Of a DNA stretch of 64,000 nt, positions 12,401 to 24,273 are shown piece after piece. The position numbers and the translations under genes are program-made. This DNA comes from Mansonella perstans. Lineage: Eukaryota; Nematoda; Chromadorea; Rhabditida; Onchocercidae. Location: the NCBI GenBank assembly GCA_037074765.1, contig JBAMDO010000157.1:62001-126000 (forward strand), written 5' to 3'. How positions within the stretch are numbered: position 1 is the stretch's first letter; every line of letters starts with the position of its first letter. Below the pieces are notes generated by a model that ran no database searches, was not told where the DNA came from, and saw only the letters and a list, made by a program, of their open reading frames with translations.

Positions 12401-13918
12401 TGGATGTCTGTGTGACTGAACTGAGCTTCGAACAAAAATTACTGCCTGTTGCAGCCGGGAACAATTCTCTCTGCACTATTGTTATTCGTATCAGTATAGA
12501 AATTATCCGCAATATTATTTCTTTCGAAGTGGCATGCATCAATCCAACATTCCTATCGAAAACCAAAAATTTCTCCAAATCGCAGTGCGATGGTTATGCA
12601 AAAATTTTGCTTCAGATAAATTGTTGGCATTCAGATAAATTGGCATTCAGTAATTGGCATTCAGTAATTGGCATAATTGGCATTCAGATAAATTGTAAAG
12701 CAATTTAAAACACAGTAGGTTTTATTTGTTCAAAAGTATTCTTAAATTAATCATACTTACTCGGACAGTACAGGGGTGGTGTAGTCCGAAGGGAATTGGT
12801 AATTTTCTGTTTCATAAACGGTGAACTTCGTCTTGGAAGCGAGCGATTTCAGAATCAGTTTTATACCGTCATCTTTGCTAGTTTTCATCATATAAACACA
12901 ACCAACGAAAATTGCAAAATTAGCTGCGGAACTAGGTAGAGTTCTCTCTTCATACGTTGCCTCAGAGAAGAATATTAGACAGGAGTTGGCTATAATATAT
13001 TCGCAATATTAAAGTCGAATAATCATATCATTTAAAACGGGAAATATACAAAACACAGATCTATACTTGGATTTATAAATTTAAAGAATTCGTTGAAATT
13101 ACTGGCATTGAATAAAGTGAGATAATCCGAAACAGATTTATCTTATTACTCGAATTGGGAATACTCATGATAAAATAATCATGGCCAAGTCGATTTTGTC
13201 GCATGCATTCCAGTGCGATTGAACTGAAATTAATAATAATGAAAGTCTCTTAACTGAACTGAATAACTTACGACAAAAAAGGTAGAAGTGCACATCCGAA
13301 GTCTCCGTTGGTCAGTCCGCGGAAGTCCTGATGAAACGTTCTTTTGTAGAAGCAAGAAAAAAACTGAAGCTTATGAACATAGCATACTTGGTGAAGTGGT
13401 ATTGAACCTATTAAAACAAGCGTGAAATCCGCCGGATGTTTCTGTGCCGTCCGTAATGAATTTCAGAATGAATCCACTGCTGACTGAAGATGCAAATGAT
13501 GGCCAGCCAATATCTTTTCCTGATAGCCTAAGCTTTTCCAAGTTTGACAAGATTGGTATTATCGAATAATGAAAAATTAAAGGAAATTTGCTCATCAAAT
13601 ACTCTTTGGTTTTTACTTAATTTATTATCAATTAATTGCCATCATCACTTACAAAACTTGTTCCATTATTGAATGCATTGCTTATTAGTTATTCACATCA
13701 CCTCAGCCAATTAACCGAACAAGTTTATTTTCGACAATTAATGAGCACCAATGCATCAAAGATGTAAATTTTAATTCATTGCTCATTTCCAAAATATACG
13801 CTGATAAACAAAAAAGAGACATATAACTAAGAATATTCCTCGAAAGAAAATATAACAACAAAAAAGCATTTAAAAGTACGGAAACGCGGTGAAAAAAAGA
13901 TGGACAACTGCAAAACAA
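9480..13918 (-). CDS. CUB-like secreted or surface protein gene(s), diverged; model incomplete
   Basis: Minus-strand exons with good splice sites share a module CxC...(Y/F)C...C resembling nematode CUB-like domains. Supported pieces in transcription order: about 13400-13560 (GFILKFITDGTETSGGFHAC, typical CUB end), 13150-13223 (SIALECMRQNRLGHDYF), 12761-12989 (SCLIFFSEATYEERTLP), about 12427-12550 (ECWIDACHFERNN), about 12100-12270 (CKCFPKSYTIRIDHSAAFP, LQYCNRLDC), 11128 to about 11255 (PLEFSSSAGTFSFNSPVDCG), 10724-11078 (EIVLMANTAPNSLFIKGFG), 9781-10013 (CECGCLELEAKNG, DYPDHYCNSMKC) and about 9480-9605. The 10724-11078 frame ends with a serine run and a hydrophobic tail, which could be a GPI-anchor signal or intron read-through. 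The hydrophobic frame at 13703-13918 may hold a signal peptide. I could not make all phases agree, so this may be two genes or contain decayed exons. Function unknown. Confidence 0.5.
12622..12693. repeat. Short imperfect tandem repeats of a TTGGCATTCAG core
   Basis: Four copies of TTGGCATTCAG occur in about 70 bp, with linkers ATAAA, TAA, TAATTGGCATAA and ATAAA. The block lies in an intron or spacer of the CUB-like region and has no coding sense. Confidence 0.8.
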
Positions 13919-15101
13919 CGTTTAGGTAGCTACCCGCAGAATGAAAACGATGAAACTAGCAAATCATTTGCCGACAAAAGCATTTGTTCCGTCCAAAAAT
14001 AAAGTCAGGAAAAATACCTATTTCTATGAACTCTTTCATAAATAAAATTAAGTGCAAGAATTTCTCAAATTTTAATCTCAAGAGTTATTGAAATCTATCT
14101 TCTACGATGCTTCAAAAAACTGAAGAGACTGACATATCTGAAAAGATTGAGCTCAACAAAGGTAAAAAATCGTCGTCAGCAAAATCAGACCAAAATTATT
14201 TTATTCCGTACAAGGAGATTTTTTATTCCTTTTTTTTCTTAGTCTAATTTGTTTAAACATGAAAGACAAGAAAATCCCTGCATTGATGCTTGCTTCTAAA
14301 GTATAAATTTTACAAAAGCAAATCTATCATGACAATGTAACACTACTAAGAACGAAAAATACAATAAAATAGCACGAATGACCGTGATCTGAAAAATGAA
14401 AATATCTTCGTGGCTTATTCTTTAAGAGATATACAGAATGAAAAATAAAGCAAATATATGAGCGATTTGCACCGGAAGAAGCAGAAGTACACTTGAAACA
14501 CTTCACAACATCAGGAAATTAGCATAACTACTGTTACAACATGCTTGATCAACAATTTAAGTCGGATGAGATTCTTACTGTTAAGGTATTATGGATCCAG
14601 TTGATTTTACGGGAGAACTAACCTCTTCTAATTAAAGCTTTCTGCATTCAAAGTGCTTAACTGTATCGGCCCACCATTTTATCTGTACTAAATTAAAACG
14701 ACCAAAGCCAACATACTTTGACACGTAGAGTAACTTTTATTGACCCACGACTACTAATCCAAAAACATTCGCTGATAAGGTAAAAAATGTCCTCTCTTAG
14801 CTAGTCAAAATTTTTCCTTTTTCTGCACAACAAATAACATTGCATTCAAAAATCGCTAGCCAACTTTCTATAATCGACTGGAACGTAACCAAAAGTTTTA
14901 TTATAATTTTTCAAGTTTTGTTTCAAAATTAGTTTTACACTTAAAATTTTTTTTTTTAAGTTTTATTATAATTTTTCTCACAATCGTCTATCTAAAAAAA
15001 AGTTATGCTATAAAATCAGCTATTGTAACATAGCTTAAAACCAACTTATTAGAACAGCATATAAAGAAAAGTTATACTTCTCGTGCAAGTATTTCAAGAA
15101 T
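13919..15101. other. Intergenic spacer without recognised gene
   Basis: AT-rich DNA between the 5' side of the CUB-like genes and the 3' end of the angiomotin-like gene (both minus). T- and A-runs occur near 14948-14957 and 14995. No convincing exon or RNA gene was found on either strand. Confidence 0.45.
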
Positions 15102-18100
15102 TTATACGTCCCAGATTTCTTCGGCTGAAATCTGTTTCCCGCATAGTTCCTCATTAGCAATAGTAGCTGCAACAACAGTACCACTTGGTTTGCCAACTGA
15201 TCGATTCGAAATTATGGAATATACACCTTCGCTGTCAGAAAATGCCAAATCATAGTGCGGTGGTATTGAAATTGGTCGCGTATAGCCATTTAAATTTGTG
15301 CCGTATATTCCCTTCGCATCAGTAGATGCAGTGTTTTGATCCGCGAAAATCTCTTCTTGACATGACGAGGAATGAGAGAGCGTTGTTAAAGCTTTGCTCG
15401 TGGAACGAGTACCACTGATGACAGCAGTAGCAGAAGTAGCATTATTATCATTTGACAGATCCAGTAGTATACCGGATGATGTGGGAAGTGCATCTGGCGA
15501 CGAAAGATGCAAGTCAGTAGGTAGAAGTGCTGTTGCTGAATTAGCTCTCAAATGTATATGAACGAACCCTGCATGTGTTCCGGAAGATGTTCGTCCATGA
15601 TGTACGCATCTGAAACCATTATGACCGGAAATAGGGATATGATTTAGAGTCAACACCATGCCTGAAACTGATTAAAGTCAGCTTCGGATGGGTAAAGTTA
15701 CTGTGAGAGATATTGTTTAGTCATATAAGTGGAGGAGCAAGCAGTCGAGCCTTAGGTTAAATTGGGGCAACCGTGTTGCGCACTTTAAATGACTAAGTCT
15801 TACGGTATAATGACAAAAACATATATGTAACCGATGTTAATAATACTGATGTATAAATTCCTCAGATTCAAATATAAACTGTCCTTCTAATATTTAATTA
15901 TTGTTGAAAAAAATGGTAATTTAATTTCGGGAATCGCTGTGATCTAATGTTTAAAAAACCAAAGCTGTCATTTGAATCAATTTTTAAAAAAATTAAATTT
16001 ATTTAAAAAAAATATTTATTTAATTTAAGTTATATAAATTATAAGTAAATACCGATTATGGGAACGTTCTGTTGTAAAACAGCGTCTATCTGCAATTTTT
16101 AGACGCATTTGTTCCATACGCGCCATATCTTCGCGAAATCTAAATATGATAATAATTTCAAAGACAAAATTCAAGGGAAGTTTGGAAAATCATATCAATG
16201 AATTAATAAAAGGAAAAGTTATTCAGAAAAAGAAAAGTCAAAAATTTCAAATTTTTGAAACTACTGTTAATAAATATAAAATAACGATATACCTGCGATC
16301 ATCGCTATTTCTAATGCGATCAATTTCTCTTTCCAACAGACTTGTTCTACTTTCTGAACTTTTGCGCTCGTCTTCCAGTTTTTCGGATAGCCTTTCTTTC
16401 TCTTCCGTCAATTCTGCTATCTTACGATCTTTCTCGCTTTTTTCTTCTTCCATTTTTTTCAGCTTACCGGAACTTGAAAATTTTAGTGAAATTAACATGT
16501 GAATGACTTGAATAAGATGGAGAAACATTCAGAAAAATCCAAAACTCCTTCTATGTGCTATGAAGCTGAACAGAATATGATCTAACAGTGTATCCGACTG
16601 TGTAGCTATCGCCATTTTATTTCGCTGCATTTCCTCGTGAAATTTGGCTTCTAGTTCAATAACATTCTTTTCCAGTTGCGCGATAACGTCCTCTAGACAG
16701 AAAAAACTCATAAAGAAATGATGAACACACCAAAAGAAAAAATCTGATCCTTATATCAACAAAAAATTTCCAAGAGACAAAACAATTCTAACGCATGAAT
16801 TTGCGGCTTACAGTGTAAAAAAGAACCTTTCGCATGAAGAGTCTTTTTAAGTTTTGTTAACTCATCGCTTTCTGGATTTCTAGCACTCGAACCCTTTTTC
16901 ACTCCAACTGAAACGCTTTCTTTAGCCAGCTGCATTTTCAGTTGTGCATTTTCCATCTCAAGTTGAGCCCTCTCACGGTTCCACTCATCTTCTCGAGATC
17001 GTTTATCAAACATTGATTTCTGAGAGTAATTGCGAAATTTAGAGCCTGCTTCTAGGCCGAATGTACTAAGAAATAAGAATAAAAAAATTTCCGAAAGCAG
17101 ATTTTGAAATGACAAGAAAATAACAAACTTCAACAGCTTTCTGCAAGGATTCGGCCCTTTCAACCTTCTCCGTAAGCTCCTCCACTTCTTTTTCTTTCCT
17201 CCATGCTTTTTCCTGTGCATTTCCTAAAGCCTTCTCCAAAATCTGAAAGAAAGAATCACATTCCACTGAAGGAACAAAAATAATGGCCTGATAACAAAAA
17301 TAAGTGAAAAGAAACTTGAATGTGATTCCTTTGGTCCTTCAAAGTAACTTCTAATGCTTCAATATCCATTTTCTGGCGCTCCTTGCATGTCATCAATTCT
17401 TTATCTGAAAATGAATACAAGTTTCAAAAAATCAGAGACTCAACTCATCAGTAAGAAAGTACTGAAATTTTCAATCATTAAAAAAGAATAAAAAAAAAAA
17501 ACAAGTTTACTTTTTTGCAACTAAAGTGTTATAAAACAATGGTGTATAATTTCGATTCATTAAGATTTCATTCTCATAGATAGAAATTTCAAGGAGAGAG
17601 AAATAAACAAACTCTGGGGGATGATTTCATTCAGCAATAAGTTAAGCTTGTTAATTTGTTCAGACTGATCTTCTGCTTGTATCCTTCGTATTAATTCAGC
17701 AATTTTTGTTCGCAACATTTCGTTTTCAGAAGCATACCTACAGTCATTTTAACTAAATAATAAAGTAATCTGATGTAAACTGCAATAGAAAAAAAAGTAT
17801 AACACCATAAACCAGTAAAGAAAACAAATAAAATAAAACTCATAAATATCATATCATCATGAGATCCACCCATAAAATTATATAAGTTCACTGTTTCATC
17901 AACTCTGAGCACACCTCGCTATTTGCTGCTCCATTTTCATACGTGCCGCTTTCTCAAGATTGTCCTGCCTCTCCTTTTGTGCCGTTAAATTTTCATACTC
18001 CTTTTCGATAGTTTCATAGGCTTTTTCCAACTTAAAAGAATCAACATTAGTGCTAAAGCATTTAACCACAGAAAAATGGAGACTGATAAAACTAGCCAAT

Positions 18101-19617
18101 CAACTAATCATCAGTAGAAGACGTTTGCATCATGTGACAGAAATGGAAGGAGTTAAACTTGAAAATGTGCAAAAAATTGAATAAGAACCTGTTGTAAACG
18201 GCTGGCTTTGACAGTTAGGAAATCGCACTGCTGCTTCAAAGAAGAATTTTCGTCTTGCAATGCTCGAACTAAATTTTGACTGGCAATTAGTTGCGCTTTC
18301 AAATTTGCATGTTCGTTTCCGTCAAACGGAGGATTGGGATGATAAACTGGCGAAACAGATTCCGTGACTCTGAAATTTCAATCTTTTCTACAGTAAATGC
18401 AATTAGGTCCATCTAAAAATATTCCCTCATGTTACAAACAACTACCATTATTAAGCAGTCTTTTTAATGAACTTGTCCTAGCAACTGGGACGAAGCAATA
18501 TGGCAGTGAATTGCAGAACGCTGAGTGCTGTTAATTAAAATACAATTGTTATCAATACGATATGGCAAACATACAATTCATTTTTCTGGTCGCTAATTGT
18601 TATGAGACATGGCTGTGAATGACTCATCGGTGGCATTTGCTGTTGAGCAGTAGCTGTAGATGAAGTCGCAAAGCTTCTGAAAGCAACTTCCGAAAACAGA
18701 ATATTGCATCTTATACAATTTAGAACAAATCTCTATTAAAAGTGCAAAAAATAAGCCACCGAAATTACTTATTTCGATTAAATTTTAAAAACATCAAGGG
18801 TTCACTGAAGTATAAATAACCGACTTTTTGTATTTTTATCTCCTAAAAAAACCGAAGCAACTGCAGCTAGGCATAAAAATTCTCTTTCTTTGAGATATAA
18901 GGAACGAATACTGGAACGAAATACTGAAGATACATAAAAGATATTTACTTGATGAGTTCATGACCGGTTCGATTAGATAACTGCTGCTGCTGAATTACTT
19001 GTGACTGATATTTGCTAATCATTTGTTGCAATTTGGTATCTTCCACTCCGTCAGCTGCAGTATCATCCACTATAAACAATAGTAAATGGTAGGCAACAGT
19101 AAAAGGACGGTAATTAATTTTTTTTTCTGCAAATTTATAAAAAAAGGAGTTGCGCAGTTGAGTGCAATGAACTTGATAAAAAGCATGGTCAATTATTTTA
19201 GCTTTCGTCAATTACAAAATCAACAGGACTTCATTTCATCTCCAATCGAATTACTATCACTTCTCGAACATCTAGGAAAACCAGAATGCCAACAATAAAC
19301 GACGCTCTTGTGAATTTAACGAACATTATTATATGATCCAATCGAAATGATATGTCTCATTAACTAATTCAAAGAATAAGAACGCGACAAAATAGCAATA
19401 TATAGAGCAGTGGATTTAAATTTAAAATGAAGAGAATGAAAAACGACAAACCTTGCTGAGCATTTATTTTACTGCTTGAAGTGGAAATATTACGCGCCTC
19501 ATGCAGTAATGAGTTAAGGATTCGACCTTCCTGTAAATGCATTGGACTTACTGCATGTACACGTCGATCACGTGGTTCTATCGACCAACTTCGCAGTTCG
19601 CGTCGTTCGCCATCCAT
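15102..19617 (-). CDS. AMOT: Angiomotin-family coiled-coil scaffold
   Basis: Animal angiomotins are junction and actin scaffolds that bind merlin and restrain YAP in Hippo signalling. The start is taken at the ATG of MDGERRELRSW (19617). Exons run through about 19455, 18945-19075, 18190-18370 (LKAQLIASQNLVRALQDENS), 17910-18030 (LEKAYETIEKEYENLTAQK), 17610-17740, 17320-17405, 17105-17243 (ILEKALGNAQEKAW), 16830-17030, 16587-16692, 16293-16472, 16053-16139 and 15102-15609. The last four junctions agree in phase. The heptad-rich middle aligns in order with AMOT: SEAYESL...RESLDKAMRNKLEGE corresponds to the 17.9-18.0 kb exon, and ILDQALSNAQARV to the 17.1-17.2 kb exon. The tail is Ser/Thr/Ala-rich and ends EEIWDV, with a hydrophobic last residue like the PDZ-binding AMOT terminus (EYLI). 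No PPxY motif was seen in the exons read. Further 5' exons are possible. Hippo function is inferred. Confidence 0.72.
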
Positions 19618-20384
19618 GACCTTTGCGATCGAAGTGTAACTCTGACTGGTCAGTGAAGAAATTATTTTTCCGAAACTAAAAAAAGTCAAATTATTGGAGA
19701 AAAGTAACAAAAAAAAACATTGACTATAATCGTTCAATAAGAAACAGCAAGCAATGTTATCGCTATTCCAAAATGTTACAATACGCATTGCAAATTGATA
19801 GTAGTTTGTTAAGATTAACAAAAGAAAGTCTATGAATGATAACTACAGTATTAGACCACAATGCTCTCATCATATGATAACAATGCACTGACCTTTGACC
19901 GCTGGAAACACCCTCCTATCTCAAACAAACACAAACATGCAACTGTAATTTGACAATTGTAGCAGCATACGCCTGTTAACTCGATTAATCACAATGCAAT
20001 CAAAATTTAACGCGGTTCGCGAGATTCTTGGTTTCGGGTATTGTTGGAAGTAATGTCGTTGTCGTTACCAGATTGTTGTTTGTACCTATCATATGGTCTT
20101 CATTCATACCGGTACTTCTGATACCATGACACATACACACACACACACACACACATACATGTTCCATACCCAAATCATGCTAGTGATAGTGTTTTGTCAT
20201 CATCGTCTTCAATCATTTCTTGTTTTTAATTATACGTGAAAGATTTCTCTTTTTTTTTATTATCTTTACTCTGGCTTTAACTTTAGTATAACCTGTTTAA
20301 TATGACCATCGTATTCATTTATTTTCCTGCATAATTTAGGATATTACTGAAACCTGTTAGAACGAGTATTTCAGGTTTTACTAG
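19618..20384. promoter_or_regulatory. Shared divergent upstream region of the angiomotin-like (-) and SELENOT-like (+) genes
   Basis: The start codons are head-to-head, 767 bp apart. The segment contains a (CA)n run and a GA/GT-mixed patch at 20040-20090. An open frame directly upstream of 19617 may be 5' UTR or a further N-terminal exon of the scaffold gene. The regulatory role is inferred from orientation only. Confidence 0.35.
20135..20155. repeat. (CA)n microsatellite
   Basis: About ten AC dinucleotides in a row, flanked by ACAT units, in the divergent promoter region between the angiomotin-like and SELENOT-like genes. Confidence 0.95.
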
Positions 20385-22171
20385 ATGATTACGGACCAAA
20401 TTGGTACGATTATCTTAGGCATAGCTTTGCTTTTATCCTTACGTGATATTTACGGACATTCTAAAGACGGATATGATGATGATGATGAAGTGTTCAACGA
20501 GGAATTTGGTGATGAGGTTAGTTTCAAAACAAACTGCTTCGAAAAGTAAACTCGGTCGAAAAATTATTTTACAAATTGCGGAATTATTAATCATTTGCAA
20601 ATTGTTTTTTCTTTGCATCATAAAATTTTATATGAACCTATTTTATCAATATTATTAAAAGAATTTTTTTTTTCCAGAAAACTGCAAAGAATTTGAAAGA
20701 TGCAGATCGCATTCGAGTTAGGCAAGAATCAGCTCGGTTCACTTCACCGCCACATACTACTAAGGAACTTCCTAGCATGAAGTTTTTATTTTGGTTAGAA
20801 TTTAGGATTTCGAGAATTTTGCAAAGGATAATCTTGACTAAATTTTCGTTTTGGTGACATGTTAACTTCAAGCATAGCTTGTCTTACAGTTATTCTAACG
20901 CAGTAAAATTGTGATAAAGGCGGATACCAAAAGTAAAGGCATGAAAAACACTTAGTTTTATACTTTTAAAGACACAGTTGCAGCGTTTCATGTGGTTATC
21001 GACAAGCATTTGATGGATTCTCCCGTTCTATACATGAGAAGTATCCTTCAATGAGAATTGATGGTGCCAATTACTCACCTAAAGCATGGAAAAATGTTTT
21101 GGCGCAGGTTGAAAATCATTCCTTTGTTTCAACCTACGTGTACTGCTTAAAGCTTAGTATTGTTTAGAACACGATTAAAGGAACTTAGATTGAAATTTAT
21201 CTTTATTATCTTTCTTAAGCAGCGAAAGCCCTGCACTTACTGACTAGCTAATTTTATGCATCATGATTGACAAAAACTAGCAAATCGATTCATAATGTTG
21301 GTTTTAACCTGACAACTCTGTTTTGAACTTCGACGAGATATTTTACAAGTCAAATTTTTGATGTAGTTTCCGTTAAATAGAATTTAGGATTGTATGGATT
21401 AACTGTTTTTGGGTAAAAATTTCCGAAGATGCAGAAAATGTGTTCCAGATTATTGGATTGGGGAAGATATTACTTATCGTATTGATTGTAATGGGGCAAG
21501 ATCCATTCGCATCAATCGGACAGCCGACACCGCGCGTTTTTTCTTGGGCCCTGAACAATAAAGTGTCATCATGCATGATGTTGTTTCTTATTTCCAACAC
21601 GATTGAAAGTTAGTTTGATTTTGACGGTCGTAGTCTTTGAGAAATTAGTATTTTATTACTATACTCATGCTTTCTATTTGATATATCTGTTCTAATGTTC
21701 TAACCAAAATGACCCATCTCTGAACGCATTTTGAATTATTTTGGAATGATTCAGTAGTAAGGCTGATGATTTGTGCTCAACGGTGAATGGTTTTTATGAA
21801 GATAAAATAACGGAAATCTTTTCAAGTTGACTTGGTTTAGGAGTGACTTTATATATTGGGAGCTCATTCATTTTAATTTAAAATAAAGCATGGACCAGAC
21901 TTTTCTTAATTGGGTCTCTGTCTCTAGGCTCTCTTATGTCGACAGGAGCTTTCGAGATTTATTTGGGCGATGAACAAATATGGTCAAAGCTTGAAAGTGG
22001 ACGAGTGCCATCACCATCGGAGTTAGTTCATATTGTCGATCAACAAATGGAACTGCAAGGTGCAAAAGTGAGTATCAAATTTTTTCATCAAATTTTTTCG
22101 ATTTGATTTGATAACCTCTCGGTTTTCGATTGTTTCAGGTTTCCGATACATTTGCATTTGACTCGTCCTGA
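20385..22171 (+). CDS. selt-1: Selenoprotein T homologue with Cys replacing Sec, complete
   Basis: ER-membrane thioredoxin-like redox protein of the SELENOT family. Six exons join in perfect phase: 20385-20516, 20678-20793, 20984-21107, 21449-21608, 21928-22067 and 22139-22171. The product is 234 aa (human 195; nematode homologues are longer). The N-terminus MITDQIGTIILGIALLL is a signal peptide or anchor, followed by an acidic GYDDDDEVFNEEFGDE stretch. The redox motif is split by an intron: FLF plus CVSCGYRQAF gives C-V-S-C where vertebrates have C-V-S-U. The selenocysteine position is a TGT codon, so no SECIS element is required. A hydrophobic helix KILLIVLIVMGQDPFA follows, then the family signatures NNKVSSCMMLFLISNTIE and STGAFEIYLGDEQIWSKLES. 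Confidence 0.96.
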
Positions 22172-24273
22172 TTAACCGTCGAAATGATCACCCGCTCAAA
22201 AACATGGTGGTTTTGATGATTCAGTTACTGAATTTGCTGTTGATAAAATTTGTACATGAGCTTAATTTTTTCAAGCATTCACACTTCTCTGTTTAGAAAA
22301 ATTTGTCGAAATGATTCGTAGATTTCTCCGCTTTCCAGCATCTTTACAGTGCAAAATTTGTCATTTCCGGAGGCGACAAGTTGCCAGCTAGGTTGGAGAA
22401 AAATAAGTGATAAGATCCCGATAACGGAGCAGCATCAGTTTTCAGATTTTTGTATATATTATACCTCGAACCTGTTGGGAATTTTGCATTCAGTAAAGAT
22501 TCCAGGTTTCTTAATTTACAGTATTTGTTCTACTGTTTATTTTTATATAATTACTTATTTGTTTAGTACTAGATGTTTCTAATTCAGAAGGCAGTTTCTG
22601 ATCTTCGGCCATAATTGTTGCCACAACATTATCTTATGCCAGTGTTCATTATTGCATCATTACGAGAACAGTGTTGAAACCTTTTGTTCTCTTTTATTTC
22701 TAACTGAAAAATTTTTGAGTGGGAGCCGACATAATTTCGAAAGAACTTTAAATTATTTCTATGCCGAACCAGTTCCGTGATACACCCTTCGCACTGTTGT
22801 CGTTAACAACATGTTATTTGGCTAAAATATTTTATATTTGAATTCATTTTCCACTGTTTAAGTCTAGCTAATTTGAGCATTAGCACATATATTTTTGATG
22901 TAAACTTTTTGCTGCCCTTTTTCCATATATTTCATCATTAACTCACGTTAGCAATGTAAGAGATGTGCTGGCTGGTGTCTCACCCTCCATTCCGAGAGAT
23001 GGACCCTATAAATTGAAGAGAGTTACTAAAGTTTCCTCGTGTTCCTACTATATCTTTTAAGTCAAAAGGCGTGAATCACACCGCACCATAGATTCTCTCG
23101 ATTTCTGATCCACTCTTTTTTATTATTGCATTACGATTTATTACTGCATTAATGAAGGTACTTGACCAGGTTTTACCTAGAGTTTTAGGTACTATCAATT
23201 CTGATTCAATGTCATGATGGAAAATACCAAGTTTATTTCAACCGAAAAATCCTTTATGCCATAAATACTAAGAAAAAAGTGCGTGTAATAATCATAAATT
23301 ATAATGAATTTTTGCGCGTAATGATATGCTATATCGACATGATGCAGCACACCATATACATCATTGCTAGTTCGCGATCGATGAAACATCCTAATGAACT
23401 GAATTGGTTCTACAGCAGTACTTTTTAGATTTTATTCTCAGGAAAAATATTCTTCAAATTTGGATAGACACCAAATAAAACCGTTCACTTAGAAATAACA
23501 ATCAGAAATCAGGAAAATTTTTAAAGAAAATCTGAGGTAACACATGGAATAAGCATCTCTATCAAGTCATAAAACGGTCCGACTGGTGTTTCAACAAAGA
23601 AAAATTAAGAACCTAAATAAAGGAGGAACCATTGTATGACGTTGGATCTAGATCGCGAAAGTTTATTGAAAATGATACAACTGACAGGTCAACCTTATGT
23701 AGAAAGAAACATATTTTCAGGAAGAATTCATATTTTGCAGAGCATAATTTCCCAAATTAGAGGGAATGGAACTTGAACAGGAAATGCTAAAAAAAAGTTC
23801 TTCACCTAATTATTTCATATACAGCACAATATAATATGAGCAGAGTTGAGGTAAAATATAAAAACTGCACAGGCTCCCAGATCATATCCAAAGAAACGTT
23901 TACAGGCAGCAAACTCAAGTGTTCTCTATAGAGTTAGGCGAATTTAAACAAAAAGTTTTTTATGCAAAAATGCCATTTCCATGCAATCCTGCTCTTTTCC
24001 TTACTTATTCAAAGATAAAACAAACAATCATCCTTAACTATTATTACGAAAACGCCAAGTGAAGCACAGTTTGGATAACAGAACTATAAATATAATTCTG
24101 CGGGGAATTCTAGTACCTCATTATAAACTTAATTACAACAGAAAGAAATCGAAATTAAAAGCAAGGAAATAATGGTAGCCCGATAAGATCATGGAGCAGT
24201 TGGGAAAGCATTTTAATTAGCTAAATAAAAATGAAAACAAACTGTTTTACACACAAGTCAAGAAAAAAGAAGC
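22172..24273. other. Convergent intergenic region (SELENOT-like and MO25 3' ends)
   Basis: About 2.1 kb between two converging genes. Open frames such as 22349-22582 show no domain or supporting splice pattern. It should contain both 3' UTRs. I see no RNA gene or clear repeat. Confidence 0.5.

Noticed and set aside
16146..16502. 118-residue plus-strand Ser-rich frame
   Set aside because: It is the reverse complement of the angiomotin-like coiled-coil exon at 16293-16472. Glu/Lys-rich coding gives a Ser/Phe-rich antisense shadow.
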